Source: Marivita sp051859345
GTDB taxonomy: Bacteria > Pseudomonadota > Alphaproteobacteria > Rhodobacterales > Rhodobacteraceae
DNA: 64,000 nucleotides
Assembly (NCBI RefSeq): GCF_051859345.1
Contig: NZ_JBHYFV010000017.1
Location: forward strand, 1-64,000
Reading direction: 5' to 3'
Both the position numbers and the translations under genes were made by a program. Position 1 is the stretch's first letter; every line of letters starts with the position of its first letter. Under the pieces are notes generated by a model. It had not been told where the DNA came from, made no database searches, and saw only the letters and a list, made by a program, of their open reading frames with translations. Of the stretch, positions 15,003 to 22,285 are shown piece by piece.

Positions 15003-16823
15003 TCAGCCCTCCATCGCCTCCAATTCGTCGATGAAGCCAGAGATCATGCTGAGACCCTTGTCCCAGAATTTGGGATCACTGGCATCAAGGCCAAATGGGG
15101 CCAGCAATTCCTTGTGGTGCTTCGATCCACCCGCCTTGAGCATGTCGAAATACTTGTCCTGAAACCCCTCGGGGTTTTCCTCGTAGACGGCATAGAGCGC
15201 ATTCACCAGCCCGTCGCCGAAGGCATAGGCGTAGACGTAGAAGGGTGAATGCACGAAATGCGGAATGTAGGCCCAGAAGGTCTCGTAGCCGTCCATGAAT
15301 TCAAACGCGGGTCCAAGGGATTCCGCCTGCACCGACATCCAGAGAGCGTTGATGTCGTCGGGGGTGAGTTCGCCGCCGCGCCGCGCGTCGTGCAGTTTGC
15401 ATTCGAAATCGTAGAAGGCGATCTGGCGCACAACCGTGTTGATCATGTCCTCGACCTTGCCGGCCAGCAGCACCTTCTTCTCGGCATCGTCCTTGGCGTT
15501 GTCGAGCATGCGGCGGAAAGTGAGCATCTCGCCGAACACGGACGCTGTTTCGGCCAGGGTCAGCGGTGTCGACGAGAGCATTTCCCCCTGATCGGCGGCA
15601 AGCACCTGATGTACGCCGTGACCCAGTTCATGCGCCAGCGTCATCACGTCGCGCGGTTTGCCAAGGTAGTTGAGCATGACGTAAGGATGCACATCCGTCA
15701 CTGTGGGATGCGCAAATGCGCCTGGTGCCTTGCCCGGCTTCACGGCGGCGTCGATCCAGCCCTTGGTGAAGAACGGCTTGGCGATCTCACCCATGCGAGG
15801 GTCGAATTCGGTATAGGCGTTCATCACGGTCTCTTCGGCCTCGGTCCAGCCGACAGTGCGGGTCGCTTCCATCGGCAGCGGCGCGTTGCGATCCCAGACC
15901 TGCATTGTGTCCAGACCCAGCCATTTGCGCTTGAGTTCGTAATAGCGGTGGCTGAGCTTGGGATAGGCGGCGACCACGGCATTGCGCAGTGCCTCGACCA
16001 CTTCGGCTTCGACATCGTTGCTGAGGTGCCTCCCGGTCTGCGGTGTCGACATGCCGCGCCAGCGGTCCATCACCTCTTTTTCCTTGGCCTGCGTGTTGTG
16101 GACGCGGGCGAAGATCTTGATGTTGTCGGCAAAGACGGCGGCCAGTTCGCGCGCAGCGGCTTCGCGGGTGCTGCGGTCCTGTTCGGTGAGCAGGTTCAGC
16201 GTGCCTTCGATATTGAGCGGTTCGCCATCCACTTCGAATTCCAGCCCGGCGATGGTTTCATCGAACAGCCGTTCCCAAGCATCGCCGACGACACCGAGAT
16301 CGTGCAGGAACTTCTCCATCTCGTCCGACAGTTGGTAGGGCTTCATCGCACGGATGCGGCGGATTGCGGGTTTGTAGCGGGCCAGATCGGCATTGGCGTC
16401 GAACAGCGCGTCCACCGTCGCGTCGTCGATCCGGTTCAGTTCCAGCGTGAAGAAGACCAGCGGCGTGGTGTAGATGGTGATCTTTTCCTGGTGGTCGGAC
16501 AGGAACTTGGCGCGCTGGGCGTCGGTGGTCAGCTGGTAATACCGCAGCCCGGCGTAGGACATGATGCGTCCTGCGATGTTCTCGATCTTTTCGTGGCGGT
16601 GGATCGCGGTCAGGAAGTCTTCGGCGCTGAGGTCGGCCAGTTTGTCCTGGTAGTCGGCGGCAAAGCTGCGGCAGGAGTCTTCCAGCCAGTCGAGATCGCG
16701 CTTGAGTTCGGCGGCGTCATCCGATGGATAGAGATCGGTCAGATCCCACTCAGGCAGATCCCCGAATTCCTTGGCCCCGCGCGGGGCATTGGCGTCAAAG
16801 GTGGGTTCGGGATGGCACGGCAT
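15003..16823 (-). CDS. pepF: M3-family oligoendopeptidase F
   Basis: A 606-residue cytoplasmic zinc peptidase of family M3 (PepF/oligoendopeptidase F type) that degrades short peptides. The zinc site is HELGHGVHQ (HExxH, around residue 392) with the downstream ETASVFGEM glutamate. N-terminal GDLPEWDLTDLYPSDD and C-terminal FWAYIPHFVHSPFYVYAYAFGDGLVNALYA are diagnostic of this clade. Length is normal. It is a single gene on the minus strand whose 3' end faces the palindromic terminator. It probably has a housekeeping peptide-turnover role. Confidence 0.93.
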   Translation of the reverse strand: MPCHPEPTFDANAPRGAKEFGDLPEWDLTDLYPSDDAAELKRDLDWLEDSCRSFAADYQDKLADLSAEDFLTAIHRHEKIENIAGRIMSYAGLRYYQLTTDAQRAKFLSDHQEKITIYTTPLVFFTLELNRIDDATVDALFDANADLARYKPAIRRIRAMKPYQLSDEMEKFLHDLGVVGDAWERLFDETIAGLEFEVDGEPLNIEGTLNLLTEQDRSTREAAARELAAVFADNIKIFARVHNTQAKEKEVMDRWRGMSTPQTGRHLSNDVEAEVVEALRNAVVAAYPKLSHRYYELKRKWLGLDTMQVWDRNAPLPMEATRTVGWTEAEETVMNAYTEFDPRMGEIAKPFFTKGWIDAAVKPGKAPGAFAHPTVTDVHPYVMLNYLGKPRDVMTLAHELGHGVHQVLAADQGEMLSSTPLTLAETASVFGEMLTFRRMLDNAKDDAEKKVLLAGKVEDMINTVVRQIAFYDFECKLHDARRGGELTPDDINALWMSVQAESLGPAFEFMDGYETFWAYIPHFVHSPFYVYAYAFGDGLVNALYAVYEENPEGFQDKYFDMLKAGGSKHHKELLAPFGLDASDPKFWDKGLSMISGFIDELEAMEG

Positions 16824-16906
16824 GGATCGACTCCTGTTCTTCGGTCACTGGGAACCTGTGCCGGGCGCGTCCGAGGTTCAAGGGGCAACATGCCGCCATG
16901 CGTCGT

Positions 16907-18502
16907 TCACGCCCCATACATCTTGAGCATGTCCTTCAGATCGTCCAGCGTGTTGGCCTCTTGCAGCGGTTTGTCCTTCCGCCAGCGGGACATCCGCGGA
17001 AAGCGCAGCGCGATACCAGATTTGTGGCGGGGCGAGGCGTGGATGCCTTCGAAGGCGATCTCGAACACATGGTGCGGTGTGACTTGCCGCACCGGGCCGA
17101 AGCGTTGCTGTGTATTCTTGCGCACCCAGGCGGTGATTTTGCGGAACTCGTCATCGGTCAGGCCGGAATACGCCTTGGTGAAGGGGACCAGATCGTTGCC
17201 GTCCCAGACCGCGAAGGTGAAATCGGTGAACAGGTTGGCGCGGCGACCGTGGCCCTGCTGGGCATAGATCATCACCGCATCGACCGTCAGCGGATCAAGC
17301 TTCCATTTCCACCAATCGCCCTTCTTGCGACCCGCCAGGTAGGGGCTTTCCTTGCGTTTGAGCATCAGCCCCTCGGCGCGGTGGTCGCGGGCGGTGGCGC
17401 GGATTTGAGCCAGCGCGTCCCATGTGTCGAAAGGCAGGGGCGGTGCGGCTTTGACGGGTGCGTCATGCGGCAGGTTATGCAACATCCCTTCCATGCGGGT
17501 GCGGCGGTCGTTCAGGGGTTTGTCGCGCAGGTCCTGGCCGTTTTCTTCGAGAAGGTCATACGCCAGCAGGATCACCGGCGCGTCTTTGAGCAGTTTCTTC
17601 GGCACGGTCTTGCGCCCGATCCGCGCCTGAAGCGTGTTGAAGGGAAAAGGCTGGTTTCCGTCCCACGCGACAATCTCGCCGTCCAGAACGATGCCATCGG
17701 GAAGGAAATCAACCAGACGGGCGAATTCGGGGAAGCGGTCGGTCATCAACTCCTCGCCGCGCGACCAGACGTGGTGGGTGCCGTTTCGCAGGATGACCTG
17801 ACCGCGGATGCCGTCCCATTTCCATTCGGCCTGCCAGTCTTTCGGCGCGCCGAGGATTTCGGGTGCGCCATCAAGTTGATAGGCGAGGTAGAAGGGATAG
17901 GGACGACTTTCATCCGCTTCGGTGTCCTCGGCTTCGATCAGGTCGTGATAACTCGTAGTCTCGGGCGTCCAGCCGCCCATGAGCCGGTGCGCAAGGCTTG
18001 GCTCGTCCTGCCCGGTGGCTTGCGCCAAGGCGCGGGTCATGAGTTTCTGACTGACGCCGATGCGAAAACCGCCTGTGATCAGCTTGTTGAAGAGAAACCG
18101 TTCTATCGGGTCGAGTTGGTCCCAAGCGTCGAGGATTTGCGCCTTGCGCTGGTCGATGTCGAGCGCCGCCAGCGATTTCAACTCGGTGATCCAATGGGTC
18201 AGCGGCAGATCGCTTTCCCGATTGGGTGGGGGCAGGGTCAGTGCGATGGTCTCGGCCAGATCCCCGACGATGGGATAGCTTTCTTCGAGCAGCCAAAGCG
18301 GGATACCGCCCACTTCGGCTGCCCATTCACGCAACTGGGTGGTGGTCACGGCGCGTTTCGGACGGCGTCCGGAAAAAAGCGCGATGGTCCAGAGTTTGTC
18401 GTCGTCTCTGGCGGTCATGAAGAACTCGGCCAGCGCCTTGGTCTTGAGGCTGGTTTTGGTGGTCTGGTCGACGGTGGTGAACAGATTGGCGAAGTCTTTC
18501 AT
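16907..18502 (-). CDS. ATP-dependent DNA ligase (bacterial LigB/TIGR04120 type)
   Basis: A 531-residue ATP-dependent DNA ligase. The N-terminal alpha-helical DNA-binding domain is followed by the nucleotidyltransferase domain with the adenylated lysine in EWKWDGIRG (K228), motif III (LDGEIVAWD), motif IV (EGLMLKRKESPY) and motif V (WWKWKLDP), then an OB-fold domain. It belongs to the bacterial group normally encoded with a metallo-beta-lactamase exonuclease, an Lhr-type helicase and a metallophosphoesterase. Here only the exonuclease is adjacent, overlapping by four bases (ATGA). A DNA repair role, probably of damaged ends or gaps, is inferred from the family. Confidence 0.93.
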   Translation of the reverse strand: MKDFANLFTTVDQTTKTSLKTKALAEFFMTARDDDKLWTIALFSGRRPKRAVTTTQLREWAAEVGGIPLWLLEESYPIVGDLAETIALTLPPPNRESDLPLTHWITELKSLAALDIDQRKAQILDAWDQLDPIERFLFNKLITGGFRIGVSQKLMTRALAQATGQDEPSLAHRLMGGWTPETTSYHDLIEAEDTEADESRPYPFYLAYQLDGAPEILGAPKDWQAEWKWDGIRGQVILRNGTHHVWSRGEELMTDRFPEFARLVDFLPDGIVLDGEIVAWDGNQPFPFNTLQARIGRKTVPKKLLKDAPVILLAYDLLEENGQDLRDKPLNDRRTRMEGMLHNLPHDAPVKAAPPLPFDTWDALAQIRATARDHRAEGLMLKRKESPYLAGRKKGDWWKWKLDPLTVDAVMIYAQQGHGRRANLFTDFTFAVWDGNDLVPFTKAYSGLTDDEFRKITAWVRKNTQQRFGPVRQVTPHHVFEIAFEGIHASPRHKSGIALRFPRMSRWRKDKPLQEANTLDDLKDMLKMYGA

Positions 18503-19506
18503 GCAGCGTCGGCCTCGTCATCCTCACCGCCGAATTCGGTTGGAACGACCTGCGCGTTATAGCCTTGCGTGTTCAGCCATCGCGCGAATATATCCGTGTA
18601 ACCATGTGTTGTATATATGTTTTCAGATTGTGTTTCCTTGATGGCGAACATCAGCCCGTCCCAGTCTGCATGGTCGGAAATCACGAAACCCCGGTCGGCG
18701 GCGCGGCGGCGGCGGACCCCGCGCAGGCGCATCCAGCCTGACGCAAACGCGGTGGAGGACGGACCGAACCGGCGCGCCCATTGCGACCCCAGGGCAGATG
18801 GCGGAGCAATGACCAATGCGCCGGGATAGTCCTTGGCGTTCAGGTCGGGTGTGACGTGGACCGTGTCGGGCAAGCGATAGCCCTGATTTCGCAGCACATC
18901 GTTGGTGTTCTCAACCGCGCCGTGGGTGAGGATCGGGGCGATTTCGGGGTCGACCATCGCCAGCAACCGCTGTGCCTTTCCCAGCGAATAGGCTCCGAGG
19001 ATGGACGCTTTTCCGTCAGTCGCGTTGCGGGCCCACCAGGCGTTGAGGTCCTTGGCGACTTCGGTCTGGTTGTCCCATTTGAACACGGGTAGGCCAAATG
19101 TGCACTCGGTGATGAAGCTGTGGCATGTAACCGGTTCGAAAGGTTCCGAAATCCCGTCCGGAATGACCTTGTAATCGCCCGAGGCGACCCAGACTTCTCC
19201 AGCCACGTCGACTCTGATCTGGGCTGATCCCGGCAGGTGACCTGCGGGGTGGAACGATACCGCAGCGTCGCCAATTTGACGGACCTCGCCGAATTTAACG
19301 GTTTCTATAGAAATGTCCCCCAACCTGTGCCGCATGACCGGGGCGCAGGCGTCGGTACAGAGGTAGCGTTGGTGCCCCGGTCGTGCGTGGTCGGCATGGC
19401 CATGGGTGATCAACGCGCGATCCACGGGGCGCCATGGGTCGATGTAGAAATCACCGGCGGGGCAATAGATTCCACGGTCGGTAAAGGTGAGAACTGGGTT
19501 GGCCAT
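18499..19506 (-). CDS. Ligase-associated metallo-beta-lactamase DNA exonuclease
   Basis: A 335-residue member of the ligase-associated exonuclease family (TIGR04122; SNM1/CPSF-like metallo-beta-lactamase plus beta-CASP). Metal motif THGHADHARPGH is near residue 34, with further ligands in PAGHLPGSAQI, SGDYK and ISDHADWDGL. The beta-CASP segment includes AYSLGKAQRL. ATG 19506 gives the family N-terminus MANPVLTFTDRGIYCPAGDFYIDPWRP. It overlaps the ligase start, implying coupled production of an end-processing and sealing pair. The other two usual members of the set are not in the window. Confidence 0.92.
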   Translation of the reverse strand: MANPVLTFTDRGIYCPAGDFYIDPWRPVDRALITHGHADHARPGHQRYLCTDACAPVMRHRLGDISIETVKFGEVRQIGDAAVSFHPAGHLPGSAQIRVDVAGEVWVASGDYKVIPDGISEPFEPVTCHSFITECTFGLPVFKWDNQTEVAKDLNAWWARNATDGKASILGAYSLGKAQRLLAMVDPEIAPILTHGAVENTNDVLRNQGYRLPDTVHVTPDLNAKDYPGALVIAPPSALGSQWARRFGPSSTAFASGWMRLRGVRRRRAADRGFVISDHADWDGLMFAIKETQSENIYTTHGYTDIFARWLNTQGYNAQVVPTEFGGEDDEADAA

Positions 19507-19604
19507 GATGTTGAGTATAGGAGAGGAGCGGGACATCGCCAGAGGGTTGCCAAGCAGCGCATGCCGCGTAGGGTGTGCGGCAACAGATTATCGGGAGGCC
19601 TTCC

Positions 19605-20375
19605 ATGCAAATCGCCGGATTTCGACAACGCCTTTTGTCGCGTGTTCCCTTGGCGGGAACGTTTCTGAAAACCCCGGCCTACCAGATGATCGAAGTGCTG
19701 TCGCAATCCGAACTTGATTTTGTCTGTCTGGATGCAGAACACGCGCCGTTCGATCGCGGCGCCATAGATGCCTGCTGTGCCATGGGGCGTGCGTTGGATT
19801 TCCCGGTCCTGGTTCGGGTTGGAGACAGTTCCGCTCGCGAAATCCTTCAGGCTCTGGATTGCGGCGCCGTCGGCATTGTGGTGCCGCATGTGGACAGTGC
19901 TGCCAAAGCCGCCGATGTCGCGCGTTCGGCCAGGTTTGGAAGGGGTGGCCGGGGCTATGCGGGATCAACCCGCTGGGCCGGCTTTGCGAGCCAATCCATG
20001 CCGGATTTGTTGAAGAAATCGCAGGAGGAGACGGTGGTCATGGTCCAGATCGAGGAACCCGATGGCGTTGCCGACTGCGAGGCAATTGCGGCAACCAACG
20101 GGATTGATGCGGTTTTTCTTGGGCCTGCGGATTTGTCCGTCGGGTATGGTCACGACCATCAGACTTCGGAAGACCTTTTCGCTGCAATCGAACGAGTGGG
20201 AAACGCGGCCGCGGCGTCAGGCAAAGCCTATGTGTCCTGGGTCGCCAATGCGCAAAAGGCGCAGGAATGGTCGGCCTATGGAATGAGCTGTTTTTTCATC
20301 TCATCCGAACATTCGTGGATGCGCGCCGGGGCAACAGCCGAAGCGCGCGGCGTGCATGAGATCGGAAAACCCTAG
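19605..20375 (+). CDS. HpcH/HpaI-family aldolase
   Basis: A 256-residue class II pyruvate-type aldolase (HpcH/HpaI). Signature parts are FVCLDAEHAPFDRGAIDA (general base/metal region), LVRVGDSSAREILQALDCGAVGIVVPHVDSAAKA, and VMVQIEEPDGVADCEAIAATNGIDAVFLGPADLSVGYG containing the metal-binding Glu/Asp. Enzymes of this family cleave 2-keto-3-deoxy acids to pyruvate and an aldehyde. There is no aromatic or sugar catabolic context here, so the substrate is unknown. ATG 19605 has GGGAGGCC upstream. Its stop overlaps that of the convergent hydrolase by three to four bases (CTAG). Confidence 0.87.
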   Translation: MQIAGFRQRLLSRVPLAGTFLKTPAYQMIEVLSQSELDFVCLDAEHAPFDRGAIDACCAMGRALDFPVLVRVGDSSAREILQALDCGAVGIVVPHVDSAAKAADVARSARFGRGGRGYAGSTRWAGFASQSMPDLLKKSQEETVVMVQIEEPDGVADCEAIAATNGIDAVFLGPADLSVGYGHDHQTSEDLFAAIERVGNAAAASGKAYVSWVANAQKAQEWSAYGMSCFFISSEHSWMRAGATAEARGVHEIGKP

Positions 20376-21310
20376 GTGGTGAAGCTGGAAAACAGGGAAA
20401 TCCCGGCACCTGTGACCTGACGGCGGGTGTTGGCCTTTTCCATCAGCACTTCGTGTTCCGCCCCATCCACCAAGAGCAGTTTGCCCCCGGGCCAGTTGGT
20501 CATGCGTTCGCGGATGCGGGTGGTGTCCACGATCCGTTCGTTTGATCCGATGAAACAAAGCGCCGGAATCGCCGGGGACGGCAATCTGGCAAGCGCTGCG
20601 CATTCCTGCAAGGCCGATTTTAGCCAGGTGTAGGACGGGCCTCCCAGGCCGAAATGCGGTTCTTCGGCAACATGGCGGCGCATGTAGTCGAACATCTCCG
20701 GGTCCGAGGTCAGCATGTTTTGCTCGAACGGCTCTGACGCCGGATAGCTTTTGATGGACGTGCCGGGCGCAAGCCGGTGCCCCTGACCAAGCGCAATCGC
20801 CAGCTGCGGCAGGATCCACGCAAGCGGGCGCAGATACCCCGACATGCGGATACCCCACATCGGGCCGGTGAACATGACCGATTTCATCTCCGTCCCCGAG
20901 ATCAGGGCCCGCAACCCGATACAGCCACCCATGGAGTGGGCGACCATGTGCCACGGGCGCGGCAGATCGCGTTTGCGCGCAAAGGCGCAGACGGCATCCC
21001 AGTCTTTCTGAAAGTCGAGGAATGCGCCGACATGACCAACCATCGGGTTCGCCCCAAGTCTGTCGGCCATGCCTTGACCGCGCCAATCGACCGCGACAAC
21101 GCCGAACCCGGCACGGACAAAATCCTTGGCGCTGCGGCCGTATTTTTCGATGTATTCCGTGCGTCCCGGAAGGATAAAGACCGTGCCTTTGGAACCTTCG
21201 GCTGCGGCGTGACTGACGCGAAGGCGTACCCCGTCAGAGGCCCGCAGCCAAAAAGCATGGGTCTTTGGCCCGTCGGCCAGATCTTCGCGATAGGGAGCGG
21301 GGTCTGACAT
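20372..21310 (-). CDS. Alpha/beta hydrolase, lysophospholipase-like
   Basis: A 312-residue alpha/beta hydrolase of the PldB/monoglyceride-lipase group. The oxyanion/start strand is TVFILPGRTEYIEKYGRSAKDF, the nucleophile elbow VAHSMGGCIG (Ser in HSMGG), the acid region is near ERIVDTTRIRERM, and the catalytic His is in GAEHEVLME. No signal peptide is visible, so it is probably cytoplasmic or membrane-peripheral. ATG 21310 overlaps the stop of the upstream SCP2 gene by one base. Pairing with an SCP2 protein suggests lipid handling, but this is inference. Confidence 0.83.
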   Translation of the reverse strand: MSDPAPYREDLADGPKTHAFWLRASDGVRLRVSHAAAEGSKGTVFILPGRTEYIEKYGRSAKDFVRAGFGVVAVDWRGQGMADRLGANPMVGHVGAFLDFQKDWDAVCAFARKRDLPRPWHMVAHSMGGCIGLRALISGTEMKSVMFTGPMWGIRMSGYLRPLAWILPQLAIALGQGHRLAPGTSIKSYPASEPFEQNMLTSDPEMFDYMRRHVAEEPHFGLGGPSYTWLKSALQECAALARLPSPAIPALCFIGSNERIVDTTRIRERMTNWPGGKLLLVDGAEHEVLMEKANTRRQVTGAGISLFSSFTT

Positions 21311-21600
21311 CAAGCCAGAGTGGAGGCCAGTTTCATCGCCATGCCCATATCGCCGTCAATCGTCAGGCGACCGGTCATAAAGGCGGATGTGGGGTTGAGC
21401 GATCCGTCAAAGATTTCGCGCAGCGTTTCGGCATCTGCGGTGAAAGTGACGTCGGCATCCGCGTCGCCTTCGCGTGCGCCGGCGCTGTCGACGACCATGC
21501 TGCCTTCGCCTTCGATGTTGAACTGTGCTGTCCCGTCAATTCCGTTGCCGCCCAGCTTTTCGTTCATGGCGGTGACCGCCTGTGCCACTACATCGCTCAT
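21310..21600 (-). CDS. SCP2 sterol-binding domain protein
   Basis: A 96-residue stand-alone SCP2 domain, a small fold that binds fatty-acyl or other lipids in a hydrophobic tunnel. The family pattern is visible in IDGTAQFNIEGEGSMVVDS, DADVTFTADAETLREIFDGSLNPTSAFMTGRLTIDGDMGMAMKLAS. ATG 21600 follows AAGGAGACGAGC; the longer frame has no similarity. It is translated just ahead of, and coupled to, the lysophospholipase-like gene. The ligand is unknown; a carrier role for that hydrolase is plausible but untested. Confidence 0.88.
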   Translation of the reverse strand: MSDVVAQAVTAMNEKLGGNGIDGTAQFNIEGEGSMVVDSAGAREGDADADVTFTADAETLREIFDGSLNPTSAFMTGRLTIDGDMGMAMKLASTLA

Positions 21601-21690
21601 CTGCTCGTCTCCTTGTGATCGCGATTTGGTCTGCAAGGCTGGCATTTGCCGAACCTCACGCTAAACTCAATGGTGGTTATGAGGTTCACA

Positions 21691-22245
21691 ATGCGCAAAT
21701 ACAAATCTGCCGTTGCGGCATTTATTTTCACCCTGAGTATGGCCACCGGCCCGCTGTCGGCGCAGGACGATCCTGTCGAGAGCCTGATGGATCAGTTGGC
21801 GCAGGCGGAGGACGAGCAGGCCGCCGGCCGGCTCGAACGGCAATTGCGGCAGGAATGGTCGAAATCCGGGTCGGCGACAATCGACCTGCTTCTCAAGCGG
21901 GGGCAGGACGCGTTGGATGTGGATGATGTCGAGGTGGCGCTTGAGCATCTGACGGCGCTGACCGATCATGCGCCCGATTTTGCCGAAGGTTGGCACACGC
22001 TGGCGTTGGCCTATTACCGTGAAGAAAAGTTCGGCCCGGCAGCGGATGCGCTTGAGCGAACGCTGGCATTGAACCCGAACCATTTCGGGGCCATGCGTGG
22101 ACTTGGGGCCATCCTCGAACAGGTCGACAAACCCCACCTTGCGTATGACGCCTATTCGCGGGTACTCACCCTGCGGCCGCACGATTCCGACGTGATCGAC
22201 GCGTTGGAGCGGCTGGAGCTACGGGTGAACGGGCAAACGATCTGA
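21691..22245 (+). CDS. Exported tetratricopeptide-repeat protein
   Basis: A 184-residue protein with a signal peptide (MRKYKSAVAAFIFTLSMATGPLSAQ) and about three TPR units after a charged N-terminal helix: LLLKRGQDALDVDDVEVALEHLTALTDHAPDFAEGW, HTLALAYYREEKFGPAADALERTLALNPNHFGAM and RGLGAILEQVDKPHLAYDAYSRVLTLRPHD. It probably acts in the periplasm as a protein-binding scaffold. ATG 21691 is chosen because TGAGG lies seven bases upstream and the signal peptide starts there. It is followed 40 bases later by the SUV3-like helicase, but no functional link is evident. Confidence 0.85.
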   Translation: MRKYKSAVAAFIFTLSMATGPLSAQDDPVESLMDQLAQAEDEQAAGRLERQLRQEWSKSGSATIDLLLKRGQDALDVDDVEVALEHLTALTDHAPDFAEGWHTLALAYYREEKFGPAADALERTLALNPNHFGAMRGLGAILEQVDKPHLAYDAYSRVLTLRPHDSDVIDALERLELRVNGQTI

Positions 22246-22285
22246 TTCCCTGACGGTCCCGAGCAGGACGGCAAAGGACGCCAAC

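Noticed and set aside
15249..17267. 672-codon plus-strand frame opposite oligoendopeptidase F and into the ligase
   Set aside because: It runs across two real minus-strand genes and lacks any motif; long antisense frames are expected in high-GC DNA.
16724..18562. 612-codon plus-strand frame opposite the DNA ligase
   Set aside because: Ligase motifs I, III, IV and V are on the minus strand; this frame is the shadow.
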